Shown: positions 1 to 7,256, numbered from the stretch's first letter. The stretch: 64,000 nt of DNA from a virus (IMGVR_UViG_3300025362_000004:59583-123582); one strand, 5' to 3'. The notes: a model not told the origin generated them from the letters alone. A program made the numbers and translations.

Positions 1-72
1 GACAAGCCTGTATCAATGTGGAAGAAAATGCACTTTGATAAGAGTAAAATATCTTTTGTAGGCAAGAGATAA
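1..72 (+). CDS. 3' end of an unidentified gene (partial)
   Basis: An open frame runs in from the left edge and ends at TAA after 23 codons. The visible C-terminus is basic (ends ISFVGKR). Too little remains to assign a family. It is followed directly by a promoter, so it closes the upstream transcription unit. Confidence 0.6.
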   Translation, partial: DKPVSMWKKMHFDKSKISFVGKR

Positions 73-90
73 AAAACTACTAATGTAGAT

Positions 91-119
91 TTGATTTTTA
101 TATCAGTTTATGATATAAT
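91..119 (+). promoter_or_regulatory. Sigma70-type promoter of the first large ncRNA
   Basis: TTGATT (91-96), a 17-nt spacer, and an extended -10 TATGATATAAT ending at 119. It matches the recurrent promoter of this genome and drives a unit without an ORF that ends at a terminator near 1031. Confidence 0.8.
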
Positions 120-1031
120 TATATTATAAAGATAAGAAATAAATATTTTTATCTTCGGTTGAGATACCCTACGGCACAGGTCGTTAAAAGAGGCGTGTTA
201 TCCGCCATACGGCACAGGTCGTTAAAAGGAACTAAGGCGAGCCATACCCGCGTGTGGTGTAACTCCACCAAATATGGTTTCTCCATGGTAATCGCCGCCT
301 TATGAAAATGATATTTAAGTAATAAAGATACGGGTTTATACATTCTCCCAGCGATAAAAAATGTTTTGCGTTAAACTCTTATACAGAAAAGGGTGGGCTT
401 AAAGGCGGGTCAGCATAATGGTCTGGGCGTGTGGCGTCAGTAAAAATCCATGTGGCAGTTGTGGCTATGTCAATAGAAAATGTCATAAGTAGTAATACTT
501 TCATTCGAAAGACGTAAAAATTATAGTGTTACGCAAAATTAGTAGAGAACACTTAAAATAAACGATACTGACATGATTATATGTTAAATAACACAGTTCA
601 ACAGGTTAGATTCAAACCGTCGCTGAGAGTAAGAGTCGTGTCTAAGGAAGCACTCTACCTCGCTTGAAGATTAAACACTAGCGAGTAAGAAATAAGAAAA
701 GCGCTTTGGCGAAAATCCAAATGAGTCAACATAGAGGTGTTGGCCTAGAGCAAACTAGGTAGGGAAAACAACGCTGAGAGTTAGAGTTGCGTGTATTGAT
801 TAACCACTTTACTTTAAACACTCTACCGTAAGGTCTGGAAGCTGTTACCTTATGAGCAACTATATTAAAAACAGCGTATTATTTAATTGCCTGTCGAGGA
901 AAAGTAATATTAAACTATATGAGAATGACGACACGAATAAAATCCTTTCCAAAGGACTGCCCGCGATAAAGTGAACGGCGCAACGGCATGCGAAAGAAGA
1001 CATCAAGGTTGGAAACTTGGTGTTTTTTTTT
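120..1031 (+). ncRNA. Large structured non-coding RNA (~0.9 kb), GOLLD/ROOL-like candidate
   Basis: There is no credible ORF between the promoter at 91-119 and the terminator at 1000-1031. The stretch is richer in GC than its surroundings and full of local inverted repeats. A 21-nt segment beginning TACGGCACAGG is repeated exactly at 170-190 and 208-228. The word CGCTGAGAGT recurs at 621-630 and 772-781, each time followed by a complementary ACTCTACC segment, so two similar hairpin modules are present. Size, phage context and closeness to a tRNA array match the giant ornate phage RNAs GOLLD and ROOL. I cannot assign it to either without a covariance model. Confidence 0.6.
1000..1031 (+). terminator. 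Rho-independent terminator of ncRNA 1
   Basis: ACATCAAG (1000-1007) pairs with CTTGGTGT (1016-1023) around an 8-nt loop and is followed by a run of T. Confidence 0.8.
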
Positions 1032-1053
1032 ATGAGTTTTTGGAATATAAGAT

Positions 1054-1082
1054 TTGCTTTTTTTTTAAATCTATGATATAAT
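1054..1082 (+). promoter_or_regulatory. Promoter of the 1128-2501 gene group
   Basis: TTGCTT (1054-1059), 17-nt spacer, TATAAT (1077-1082) preceded by the extended TATG element. Confidence 0.8.
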
Positions 1083-1127
1083 AAAGTATAAAGATAAAAA
1101 TATACTATTTTTGTGAGGTGTTGAAAT

Positions 1128-1511
1128 ATGAATAAACGATATACATTATTCCTTGCTATGGCGGGGACATATGACCCAAACTTAATAACAAGCAATTTAG
1201 TGCCTGTGGAATATGATTTCACAAAAATAAAACGGTCTTATCGTAAAGTGAAAAAAATATTGAAATATAATAATGTTGTAATAGAAATTCACGATAGACT
1301 GTTAGGTTTTAAAATTCCATATATTTTAGTAATACCTGCAAAAGGAGTAGATAATACTCTATGGTATATGGAAAGAGGTTGGGTAGAAATAGATAAAAAA
1401 TATGCTTATTTTAATAAGCGAAAAGAATTGAAAAGAAAAGTACCAAGAGAACATATAATACAATTAGACAATAAAGAATTATTAAATGAATATTTAGAAG
1501 GGAATGATTAA
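1128..1511 (+). CDS. Hypothetical protein, 127 aa
   Basis: ATG follows a GAGGTG ribosome binding site by 9 nt and lies shortly after the 1054-1082 promoter. The product is basic, soluble, with no membrane segment and no motif I recognise. The middle is rich in Lys and aromatic residues. It is the first gene of a short early group with an XRE-type regulator immediately downstream (2-nt gap), so a role in early takeover or regulation is only a guess from position. Confidence 0.75.
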   Translation: MNKRYTLFLAMAGTYDPNLITSNLVPVEYDFTKIKRSYRKVKKILKYNNVVIEIHDRLLGFKIPYILVIPAKGVDNTLWYMERGWVEIDKKYAYFNKRKELKRKVPREHIIQLDNKELLNEYLEGND

Positions 1512-1513
1512 AA

Positions 1514-1780
1514 TTGGCAACTAAATTCAAAGAACTAATGAAATTAAAAGGTTATACACAAACACAACTAAGCAAAATTAGTGGTGTTGCTCAATCCAAT
1601 TTGAGTATTTATTGTAATCACAGAGAAACACTAGAGGTATCAACAATGGTTACTCGAGCAAGATTGGCAGGCGCTTTTAGTATGACAGTAAAAGAATTTG
1701 AAGAATATTTAGATTTAGAACCTGCAACACTAATCGCATCAAATAAACAAACAGGCAACTTTACATTACACAAAAACTAA
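1514..1780 (+). CDS. XRE/Cro-type helix-turn-helix regulator, 88 aa
   Basis: Starts at TTG 2 nt after the previous stop. Residues ~5-40 form a classic XRE helix-turn-helix (MKLKGYTQTQLSKISGVAQ then NLSIYCNHRETLEV): TQTQLSKISGV is helix 2 and turn, QSNLSIYCNHRE the recognition helix. The family binds operator DNA as dimers. Its place directly behind an early promoter suggests control of early transcription; the operator is not visible. Confidence 0.85.
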   Translation: MATKFKELMKLKGYTQTQLSKISGVAQSNLSIYCNHRETLEVSTMVTRARLAGAFSMTVKEFEEYLDLEPATLIASNKQTGNFTLHKN

Positions 1781-1792
1781 GAGGTGAAATAA

Positions 1793-2068
1793 ATGCCATT
1801 AACAACTACAAAGATTTTTGATTATCTCAACAAAAATGAATTAGCACACCAAGTACACATAAGAAACGATGAGATAATTTTTTATCATTGGAATAGGAAT
1901 ATGACAGATTTAATTAAATCTGTTGTTTTGCACAATGACAAAATAGAACAAGTATATTATTCAAGGAACATAATTCCCATGTTATATACTTTTATGAATA
2001 GTGGAATAGTAAATGATTTTACTGGAGCAGAGAAGTATGTTAGGGATAAAAGAATTTATGCAAGATAA
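1793..2068 (+). CDS. Hypothetical protein, 91 aa
   Basis: ATG is preceded by AAGAGGTGAAATAA, a good ribosome binding site. The product is small, mixed charge, with several Tyr and His and no recognised motif. Its last 32 nt overlap the start of the next gene, so the two are probably translationally coupled. Confidence 0.7.
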   Translation: MPLTTTKIFDYLNKNELAHQVHIRNDEIIFYHWNRNMTDLIKSVVLHNDKIEQVYYSRNIIPMLYTFMNSGIVNDFTGAEKYVRDKRIYAR

Positions 2069-2501
2069 AGAACAACTTGTGTGTGCTATAAAATATTTAT
2101 TAGATGTTGGACTACCTGAGAAATTAGTAGTTCTTGTTACTCAAGCAAAACAACCATACGTTAATAAAATTAAAAATGGTAAATTACATAGAAATACAAA
2201 AATAGAAGAAGGTTTTAAACTAAATTCTGAGCAACAAAATAAATATGAAATCGTTAAAAAGATATTATTTATGCCTGAATTACCTACATCAGGTATAGGA
2301 GAGCAAGATGTTATTTATATGCAATTATTAAAGTTTTTTATGATACCGAAAGACAAAATAATTGAACTTTATAATAATTTAGCAAAAGTTAAAGTTAGTA
2401 GGTTATTATTAAAAAAGAAAATTGACTTAGGAAACTTTGATTCAGAATTAATTGGAGTAGATAAAAAAGAATATCTGGAATTAATGATAGAATTTCTGTA
2501 G
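2037..2501 (+). CDS. HTH-containing hypothetical protein, 154 aa
   Basis: I chose ATG 2037 because GGAGCAGAGAAG lies just upstream; an ATG at 2013 is in frame but has no ribosome binding site. Residues ~25-55 (GLPEKLVVLVTQAKQPYVNK and IKNGK) resemble a homeodomain-like/sigma-like HTH ending in the I-K-N-G-K recognition segment common in phage regulators and homing proteins. The rest is Lys- and Leu-rich and unassigned. Likely DNA binding; target unknown. Confidence 0.7.
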   Translation: MLGIKEFMQDKEQLVCAIKYLLDVGLPEKLVVLVTQAKQPYVNKIKNGKLHRNTKIEEGFKLNSEQQNKYEIVKKILFMPELPTSGIGEQDVIYMQLLKFFMIPKDKIIELYNNLAKVKVSRLLLKKKIDLGNFDSELIGVDKKEYLELMIEFL

Positions 2502-2508
2502 TGTAGAT

Positions 2509-2537
2509 TTGATTTTTTTGTGAGTTTATGATATACT
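2509..2537 (+). promoter_or_regulatory. Promoter
   Basis: TTGATT (2509-2514), 17-nt spacer, TATACT (2532-2537) with TATG extension. It drives a 36-codon gene ending at a strong terminator. Confidence 0.8.
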
Positions 2538-2585
2538 ATATATAGAAAGATAGAAAAGACTATCTTATTAAAAGAGGTGAAATGC

Positions 2586-2696
2586 ATGAAAAAAGTAATA
2601 CGATTATTTAGTTATAATATTAGAACAGTTGGGCAAAACCCTAGTTTTTCAGCGCACCTTGATTATATGAGACAAATTTCTGTGAGTAGATACTAA
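2586..2696 (+). CDS. Small protein, 36 aa
   Basis: A GAGGTG site lies 6 nt before this ATG; a second ATG at 2582 is too close and leads to an early stop. The peptide begins MKKVIRLFSYNIRTVGQN and is basic. It is the only gene between its own promoter (2509-2537) and terminator (2718-2743), so it is a one-gene unit. No family recognised. Confidence 0.55.
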   Translation: MKKVIRLFSYNIRTVGQNPSFSAHLDYMRQISVSRY

Positions 2697-2717
2697 CACG
2701 ACCATAATAGGTCTATT

Positions 2718-2743
2718 AGTCCACAGAGATGTGGACTTTTTTT
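2718..2743 (+). terminator. Rho-independent terminator
   Basis: Perfect 8-bp stem AGTCCACA / TGTGGACT with GAGA loop, followed by seven T. Confidence 0.9.
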
Positions 2744-2766
2744 ATTAAAGAGAAGGAGAGGATAAT

Positions 2767-3531
2767 ATGAATAAATATTTTGTATTTGGTGATTCACACG
2801 GGCATTATGAAGCACTAATTTCAAGCCTCGAAGCCGCAGGTTTCGATATAGATAACCCTAATCACATGATAATTGGTTGTGGAGATTACTTTGACAGAGG
2901 AGATAGAAACGCACAGATATATAATTTTCTTACTTCTGAAAAACTGATTGGAAGGGTATATCTTGTATATGGCAACCATGACGCAATGCTAAAAGATTTC
3001 TTAAGCAAACAAAATGATGGCGTATTTAATGCGACATATAATGGCTTAAATAAAACTATTGGAAATTTTGCACAAGTAAGTTGTAATTCAAATATGTTGA
3101 TGTATGATGGCGATTTTTATATTAGTAAAATTAAACAAAATTATCCAAATCTAATGAAGTTCTTACAATCAATGGAAGATAGTTTTACATTAGATGAATA
3201 CATATTTACTCACGCGGGATTAAAGTATGAAAATATGTATGATACTTGGGCTAAACCAATTTGGGTAGTAGACCATTGGGCTAATACACCAACATTTGTA
3301 AATGAGTTTAAATCAGTTGGTAATTATTTAACTGAAGGAAAGAAATTTGTATTTGGACATTGGCATGCTAGAAGATTAAGAAGTGATTTCGGATTAGAAC
3401 CAAGTAACGAGACATTTAAGTATAAAAACTTTATTGGATTAGATGCTTGCACTAACGCAAGTGGTTTCGTAAATGTTTTAGTAATTGAAAGCGATAATTT
3501 ACCTCAAGTTAATAAAAATTTGGAATATTAG
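2767..3531 (+). CDS. Calcineurin-like Ser/Thr protein phosphatase family, 254 aa
   Basis: All metallophosphoesterase motifs are present in order: GDSHGH (res 8-13), GDYFDRGD (~39-46), GNHDAM (~69-74), THAGL (~147-151) and FGHWHARR (~196-203). This order is typical of PPP-type phosphatases and diadenosine tetraphosphatases, which use two metal ions to hydrolyse phosphoesters. Phage members such as lambda phosphatase act on phosphoproteins; the substrate here is not evident. AGAAGGAGAGG precedes the ATG. The gene sits between a terminator and the tRNA operon promoter. Confidence 0.9.
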   Translation: MNKYFVFGDSHGHYEALISSLEAAGFDIDNPNHMIIGCGDYFDRGDRNAQIYNFLTSEKLIGRVYLVYGNHDAMLKDFLSKQNDGVFNATYNGLNKTIGNFAQVSCNSNMLMYDGDFYISKIKQNYPNLMKFLQSMEDSFTLDEYIFTHAGLKYENMYDTWAKPIWVVDHWANTPTFVNEFKSVGNYLTEGKKFVFGHWHARRLRSDFGLEPSNETFKYKNFIGLDACTNASGFVNVLVIESDNLPQVNKNLEY

Positions 3532-3533
3532 AT

Positions 3534-3562
3534 TTGAAATTTTAGTTAGATTATGGTATAAT
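3534..3562 (+). promoter_or_regulatory. Promoter of the first tRNA cluster
   Basis: TTGAAA (3534-3539), 17-nt spacer, TATAAT (3557-3562) with TATGG extension. The first tRNA starts about 165 nt downstream. Confidence 0.8.
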
Positions 3563-3589
3563 AAAGTATAAAAATAAAGATATAAATAT

Positions 3590-3733
3590 AGATATATGGG
3601 AAATGAACTCCCAGTCGTGCACAGACAAACTGTTCAAGGTACGTAGTCGTTCGGACCGCCAAAAGGTAAGTGAGACAAAGGTGTAGTGGGAGCTACCGAT
3701 TGGATACCTAGAAACTAAAGTTCAATCGTATAT
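3590..3733 (+). ncRNA. Structured leader upstream of the tRNA cluster
   Basis: No ORF. It holds a short GGGA/TCCC hairpin near 3599-3615 and other GC-rich segments unlike the AT-rich protein genes. It could be a leader processed away from tRNA-Pro, or a separate small RNA. No family recognised. Confidence 0.35.
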
Positions 3734-3812
3734 TGGGATGTGGGCTAATTTGGTAAGCCACCTGCTTTGGGAGCAGGGCATCGTGAGAGTTCAAGTCTCT
3801 TCATCCCAACCA
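3734..3812 (+). tRNA. tRNA-Pro(UGG)
   Basis: Acceptor TGGGATG/CATCCCA, A73, encoded CCA, anticodon loop TTTGGGA. Confidence 0.92.
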
Positions 3813-3813
3813 T

Positions 3814-3889
3814 GGTGATATAGTAGAGTGGTTTAGAATGTCGGTTTGTCGAACCGAAGAACGGGGTTCAATTCCCCGTATCACCGCCA
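3814..3889 (+). tRNA. tRNA-Asp(GUC)
   Basis: Acceptor GGTGATA/TATCACC, G73 (Asp identity), encoded CCA, loop TTGTCGA on a perfect TCGGT/ACCGA stem. Confidence 0.92.
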
Positions 3890-3902
3890 AAAAAATGAAT
3901 AT

Positions 3903-3991
3903 GTTGTCTGTGGTGGAATGGTAAACACGCTAGGTTGTGGCCCTAGTGCCGATAATTCGGTTTGCGAGTTCAAATCTCGTCAGTCAACCCA
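3903..3991 (+). tRNA. tRNA-His(GUG) on a class II, Leu-like body
   Basis: Anticodon loop TTGTGGC on a perfect CTAGG/CCTAG stem gives GUG. A G lies at -1 opposite C73, the hallmark of tRNA-His. Yet the D-arm (TGGTGGAATGGTAAACACG) and a ~17-nt variable arm with CCGA/TCGG pairing are those of tRNA-Leu. One T-T mismatch in the acceptor. It looks like a Leu tRNA that acquired His identity elements. Confidence 0.8.
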
Positions 3992-3992
3992 T

Positions 3993-4070
3993 TCGAGTGT
4001 AGCTTATGTTTGGAAAAGCACCCACCTTATAAGTGGGAGAGCGTGGGTTCAAACCCCACCACTCGGACCA
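3993..4070 (+). tRNA. tRNA-Ile(UAU)
   Basis: Acceptor TCGAGTG/CACTCGG, A73, CCA; loop CTTATAA on CCCAC/GTGGG. Reads AUA, a common codon in this AT-rich genome, without needing lysidine. Confidence 0.88.
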
Positions 4071-4074
4071 ATTT

Positions 4075-4148
4075 GGGGATATAGTATAATGGGATTACGG
4101 GTGGTTTGCAACCACTTAATCGGGGTTCAACTCCCCGTATCTCCACCA
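4075..4148 (+). tRNA. tRNA-Ala(UGC)
   Basis: Acceptor GGGGATA/TATCTCC carries the G3-U70 wobble that defines Ala identity. Loop TTTGCAA, A73, encoded CCA. Confidence 0.88.
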
Positions 4149-4156
4149 AATGAAAT

Positions 4157-4231
4157 GGATTAGTAGCTCAGTGGTAGAGCAAGCGGCTGTTAACCGCTAG
4201 GTCGTAGGTTCAAGTCCTACTTAGTCCGCCA
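4157..4231 (+). tRNA. tRNA-Asn(GUU)
   Basis: Acceptor GGATTAG/TTAGTCC, G73, CCA; loop CTGTTAA on AGCGG/CCGCT. Confidence 0.92.
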
Positions 4232-4232
4232 T

Positions 4233-4309
4233 GCCGATTTAGTGTTAATGGCTTAACATAAATGCCTTGTAAGCATAAGATATGGGTTCAACTCCTGTAA
4301 TCGGCACCA
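4233..4309 (+). tRNA. tRNA-Thr(UGU), copy 1
   Basis: Perfect acceptor GCCGATT/AATCGGC, A73, CCA; loop CTTGTAA. One of three tRNA-Thr(UGU) genes. Confidence 0.9.
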
Positions 4310-4310
4310 T

Positions 4311-4384
4311 AGTCCTATGGTATAAAGGGAACACACCTGTTTTACAAGCAGGAATTCACGGTTCAAGTCCGTGTGGGACTACCA
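4311..4384 (+). tRNA. tRNA-Val(UAC), copy 1
   Basis: Acceptor AGTCCTA/TGGGACT, A73, CCA; loop TTTACAA on CCTGT/GCAGG. Confidence 0.9.
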
Positions 4385-4460
4385 AAAAAAAAAATAACCT
4401 AAAACAAAGAGTTTGAAGTTTAGATAGCCAGAATACTGTGTCTAAATTTGAGTTTGATAT
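4385..4460 (+). other. Structured inter-tRNA spacer
   Basis: No ORF. TTTAGA and TCTAAA flank a central loop, so this spacer folds as a hairpin. Similar hairpin spacers lie at 4612-4694 and 4847-5003. Confidence 0.35.
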
Positions 4461-4534
4461 GCACGTGTAGTTTAATGGTAGAACCTCTGCCTTCCAAGCA
4501 GACTATGACAGTTCAATTCTGTTCACGTGCTCCA
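4461..4534 (+). tRNA. tRNA-Gly(UCC), copy 1
   Basis: Perfect acceptor GCACGTG/CACGTGC, U73 (Gly identity), CCA; loop CTTCCAA. Confidence 0.92.
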
Positions 4535-4535
4535 T

Positions 4536-4611
4536 GATTGGGAAGCTCATTAGGTAGAGCGACGGACTGTTACTCCGCTGGTTAAGGGTTCAAATCCCTT
4601 CTCAATCGCCA
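4536..4611 (+). tRNA. tRNA-Asn(GUU), copy 2
   Basis: Acceptor GATTGGG/CTCAATC, G73, CCA; loop CTGTTAC on CGGA/TCCG. Confidence 0.8.
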
Positions 4612-4694
4612 ATAAAAATAACAGGATACGACTGAACACAGGCTTGATACAAGACAGTTAATCCTTATGGGTAATCAAGATAAACCCATTATAT
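4612..4694 (+). other. Inter-tRNA spacer with hairpin
   Basis: No ORF. ATGGGT (near 4658) pairs with AACCCAT (near 4682). Probably a structured spacer removed during tRNA maturation. Confidence 0.3.
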
Positions 4695-4769
4695 TCCTCA
4701 GTAGCAAAATGGCTTTGCAGGCGGCTTTTAACCGTCGAGATGCAGGTTCAAATCCTGTCTGAGGAACCA
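4695..4769 (+). tRNA. tRNA-Lys(UUU), copy 1
   Basis: Perfect acceptor TCCTCAG/CTGAGGA, A73, CCA; loop CTTTTAA. Confidence 0.92.
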
Positions 4770-4772
4770 TAT

Positions 4773-4846
4773 CCTAGGGAGAATCGGATATTCAAGCAGG
4801 TCTCATAAGCCAGCCCTCGTAAGTTCAACTCTTGCCCCTAGAACCA
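4773..4846 (+). tRNA. tRNA with CAU anticodon (Met-type)
   Basis: Acceptor CCTAGGG/CCCTAGA has a C1-A72 mismatch, as in initiators, but the anticodon stem lacks three consecutive G-C pairs. Loop CTCATAA. Met elongator, initiator or Ile2 cannot be separated by eye. Confidence 0.75.
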
Positions 4847-5003
4847 AACAAATAAAGGAATACAATATATGCCGTCCTGCAAGACGATAAAAGGCATGCC
4901 GAGTAGCTTAACAGAAGTCTGGAATTTCGAAATAAGGATGAAAATAGAGCGCCCCTGTTTGAAGGGGAATGGTAGTGTTGAGAATACACTTTCGGTTATA
5001 AAT
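4847..5003 (+). ncRNA. Structured inter-tRNA spacer, possible small RNA
   Basis: 157 nt without a convincing ORF. It contains GCCGTC...GACGATAAAAGGC, CGCCCC/GGGG and AGTGTTGAGAATACACT hairpins in succession. Several stable hairpins between tRNAs suggest a processed small RNA; no family recognised. Confidence 0.35.
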
Positions 5004-5078
5004 GGGATTATAGTGTTAATGGGAGCACATCTGTGTTGCACGCAGATAGTCAGGGTTCAACCCCCTGTAGTTCTACCA
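5004..5078 (+). tRNA. tRNA-Ala(UGC), copy 2
   Basis: Acceptor GGGATTA/TAGTTCT again has G3-U70. Loop GTTGCAC on TCTGT/GCAGA; A73, CCA. Position 32 is G, which is unusual. Confidence 0.75.
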
Positions 5079-5081
5079 AAT

Positions 5082-5157
5082 AGGAGTGTGGCCAAATGGC
5101 TAAGGCATGGGACTTTGACTCCCAGAATGGCGGGTTCAATTCCCCCCTCTCCCACCA
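5082..5157 (+). tRNA. tRNA-Gln(UUG)
   Basis: Loop CTTTGAC on TGGGA/TCCCA; acceptor AGGAGTG/CTCTCCC has two mismatches; CCA encoded. Confidence 0.85.
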
Positions 5158-5160
5158 AAT

Positions 5161-5236
5161 GCAAGCGTAGCATAATGGATAGTGCAACATCCTTCTAAGG
5201 TGTCCCGTGTGGGTTCAACTCCCGCCGCTTGTGCCA
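5161..5236 (+). tRNA. tRNA-Arg(UCU), copy 1
   Basis: Acceptor GCAAGCG/CGCTTGT, G73, CCA; loop CTTCTAA. Confidence 0.9.
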
Positions 5237-5237
5237 T

Positions 5238-5311
5238 GTGAGTATAGTTTAGTGGTAAAATAGGTGGTTTCCAACCATCGGTCGAGGGTTCAATCCCCTC
5301 TACTCACACCA
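5238..5311 (+). tRNA. tRNA-Gly(UCC), copy 2
   Basis: Perfect acceptor GTGAGTA/TACTCAC; D-arm GTTTAGTGGTAAAAT is Gly-like; loop TTTCCAA. Discriminator is A, not the usual Gly U73. Confidence 0.75.
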
Positions 5312-5566
5312 ATATTTAATTAAATGAATAGTTATTTAGACCGAAATTATATAAGTGCGCCGAATCGTAGTAGGCAACGAGTTTAGCGACTCAAGCACTT
5401 GGTTGAGAAAAGGACTTGTCCCGTTTAACGAAAATGCCGATAGGATAAGATATAGTTTTAGGAAAAGAGTAGCTCTCAATACCGAAGCAAGAAAACTTTA
5501 GAAAGGGGTCGCGACCTATCTAATGGAAACCTGTAGGTCTGAATAATTATTCATTTAATTAAAAGG
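5312..5566 (+). ncRNA. Structured ncRNA closed by a ~25-bp terminal stem
   Basis: The 5' segment around 5317-5342 (TTAATTAAATGAATA then TTTAGACC) is complementary, with few mismatches, to the 3' segment around 5540-5566 (GGTCTGAATAATTATTC then ATTTAATTA). Inside are further pairings such as AAGTGC/GCACTT and ACCTA/TAGGT. No ORF. It lies between the last tRNA of cluster 1 and the gene at 5580. No known family recognised by eye. Confidence 0.55.
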
Positions 5567-5579
5567 AAGAGGAGATAAA

Positions 5580-6269
5580 ATGCGAATTATATCAAACAAA
5601 AGAGACTATTACGATGGTTGGGCGACATATGATAAAACATATAAAACTAAAGTATGGGTTCGGAGACCACAAGAAATTGAATATAGCAAATATAAATTAG
5701 AAACTTTTACAGAAAATAGAGTTTGGATTAATAGTAGAGCTTTTCATATTGGTTATCTAATTATCGCTGGTATAGTTTATCCATATATCGAATACGAAAG
5801 TCTATGTGATGAAATTTGGTATAAAGGTAAGTGGATAAAAGAAAATAACAAAGAAGATAAATTCTTCTATGACTATGAAACTCTTATGAGTGAACATGGA
5901 GATTTCCTAAAAAAACATTGTTGGAATGATGCTAGAGATATTAAGAATTTCTTTGAACAAGACCAATTCGATATGACAGAAATGTGTTTAGAATTAGATG
6001 CACCAATCATTTTAATTGAATTTAAAAAGTTTCCTTGGAGACTTGCAGACACAACAAAAAGAGTTATTACAATAAATCCTAATCTAAAAGAAATTAGTTT
6101 AAGTAAGGTATTTAGTTCACCACAAATGTATCAAATATTAGACAGATTTGTTAGTAATGTTATGGTAGGAGATAAAACTCCAACATCAAAACAAACAGAT
6201 ATTGAAAAAGTTGAAGCACATGGCTTTGACAAGAAAATTTCCTTTAGAAAGGGGAAACAAAAAAAATGA
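5580..6269 (+). CDS. Conserved phage-type hypothetical protein, 229 aa
   Basis: ATG follows AGGAAGAGGAG. The N-terminus MRIISNKRDYYDGW resembles a phage-conserved family that begins with a similar 'II-S-x-x-x-DYYD' segment; the function of that family is not known to me. The protein has no membrane segment or catalytic motif I can identify. Its stop overlaps the next ATG by 4 nt, indicating coupling. Confidence 0.8.
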   Translation: MRIISNKRDYYDGWATYDKTYKTKVWVRRPQEIEYSKYKLETFTENRVWINSRAFHIGYLIIAGIVYPYIEYESLCDEIWYKGKWIKENNKEDKFFYDYETLMSEHGDFLKKHCWNDARDIKNFFEQDQFDMTEMCLELDAPIILIEFKKFPWRLADTTKRVITINPNLKEISLSKVFSSPQMYQILDRFVSNVMVGDKTPTSKQTDIEKVEAHGFDKKISFRKGKQKK

Positions 6270-6499
6270 AGTTAAGTGAAATTAAAAAAGGTATTCAAGA
6301 AAAGGTTAAAAATTGGGAAGACGAATTAATTGAAATAGTTAATTCTCATGCTAGAGAACTTGCTGAAGAAGGGTATAATTTTAGAGAAGACGATATTAGT
6401 GATGATTTCATGTGTGATATAGAGTGTCTAATCAATGAAAGAGTTGAAATTTATAATTTATGTTATAAGGAGAAAAATAATGAACTTAAAGAAAATTAA
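6266..6499 (+). CDS. Hypothetical acidic protein, 77 aa
   Basis: ATG overlaps the previous stop (ATGA arrangement). The product is acidic and helical in appearance, with no recognised motif. Its end overlaps the next gene's start by 20 nt, so genes 5580-6800 form one translationally coupled group lying between two tRNA clusters. Confidence 0.7.
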   Translation: MKLSEIKKGIQEKVKNWEDELIEIVNSHARELAEEGYNFREDDISDDFMCDIECLINERVEIYNLCYKEKNNELKEN

Positions 6500-6800
6500 A
6501 GAACTAGCAGATTACATGGAAGACAATCCCTATGAATTACCACAAGCACTGATGTATAATGAAATTACTTGTTATACAGATGAAGAAATTTCTGATGAAG
6601 TAATGGAATTACTATTAGATTTCGGTGAAGAAATATTATTTGATTTTGAATATTCAACAGCAATTGCAGTTGGTTGTGTAATAGGTTCATGGTATAATAC
6701 TTTTATGCAAGATAAAGTAGATATACTTAAAAGAGATAGAGATAAATTATACAAAGATTTAAGAGAGAATTATATTTTTAGTGATTGGGCTTTAGCCTAG
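6480..6800 (+). CDS. Hypothetical acidic protein, 106 aa
   Basis: ATG 6480 has AAGGAG seven nucleotides upstream. The product is acidic with one moderately hydrophobic stretch (STAIAVGCVIGSWYNTF, res ~59-75) that is short for a membrane span. No family recognised. The tRNA-Gly(GCC) gene begins 8 nt after its stop, so mRNA and tRNA appear to share one transcript. Confidence 0.7.
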   Translation: MNLKKIKELADYMEDNPYELPQALMYNEITCYTDEEISDEVMELLLDFGEEILFDFEYSTAIAVGCVIGSWYNTFMQDKVDILKRDRDKLYKDLRENYIFSDWALA

Positions 6801-6808
6801 TCATTAAT

Positions 6809-6882
6809 GTCTTGATAGTTTAAAGGTAGAACTTATCGTTGCCAACGATAGAGTGGGAGTTCAATTCTCCCTCTTGACACCA
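6809..6882 (+). tRNA. tRNA-Gly(GCC)
   Basis: Perfect anticodon stem TATCG/CGATA with loop TTGCCAA. The acceptor GTCTTGA/TCTTGAC has two adjacent T-T mismatches and A73, so function is less certain. Confidence 0.75.
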
Positions 6883-6888
6883 ATATAT

Positions 6889-6978
6889 GGGGATGCTGGG
6901 CATTGGTGAGCCTAAGAGACTGTAAATCTCCCGCATAAAAGTAAGACTGTGGCGGTTCAACCCCGTCCGTCCCCACCA
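6889..6978 (+). tRNA. tRNA-Tyr(GUA)
   Basis: Acceptor GGGGATG/CGTCCCC, A73, CCA; loop CTGTAAA; long class II variable arm, as expected for bacterial Tyr. Confidence 0.9.
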
Positions 6979-7070
6979 GAAGATAGTAAGATATTGAAAA
7001 GTATTTTATATATAAAATTTTTATAGAGACGGAGTTTTGCATTTCATTCTAAAATGCAAGACAACTCTAT

Positions 7071-7149
7071 GGTCTTGTAGCTCAGTTTTAGGTAGAGCAC
7101 GCGGTTGAAGCCCGCGGTGTCGAGGGTTCAAGTCCCTCTGAGACCACCA
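7071..7149 (+). tRNA. tRNA-Phe(GAA)
   Basis: Acceptor GGTCTTG/TGAGACC, A73, CCA; loop TTGAAGC on CGCGG/CCGCG. Confidence 0.9.
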
Positions 7150-7172
7150 TTAAAGAAACATAGCTTTAGTTA

Positions 7173-7192
7173 CGCCGCGTGCGGCGATTTGG
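7173..7192 (+). repeat. GC-rich hairpin repeat, copy 1
   Basis: Perfect palindrome CGCCGC-GT-GCGGCG followed by ATTTGG. It lies 35 nt before the promoter of a GIY-YIG gene. A partial inverted copy follows that gene at 8064-8074. Confidence 0.8.
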
Positions 7193-7227
7193 ACTAAAAA
7201 TATTCCAATAAAAATGAACTATGAAAG

Positions 7228-7256
7228 TTGACTTTTTTCGGATTTTGTGATATAAT
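7228..7256 (+). promoter_or_regulatory. Promoter of GIY-YIG gene 1
   Basis: TTGACT (7228-7233), 17-nt spacer, TGTGATATAAT ending 7256. Nearly identical to the promoter at 27390-27418. Confidence 0.85.

Noticed and set aside
149-1222. Minus-strand open frames of 60-120 codons over the first 1.2 kb
   Set aside because: They lack ribosome binding sites and run through a promoter, structured RNA and terminator oriented to the plus strand.
3846-5198. Plus-strand open frames of ~105 codons across the tRNA cluster
   Set aside because: They read through several clear tRNA genes; the peptide sequences are tRNA sequence in translation.
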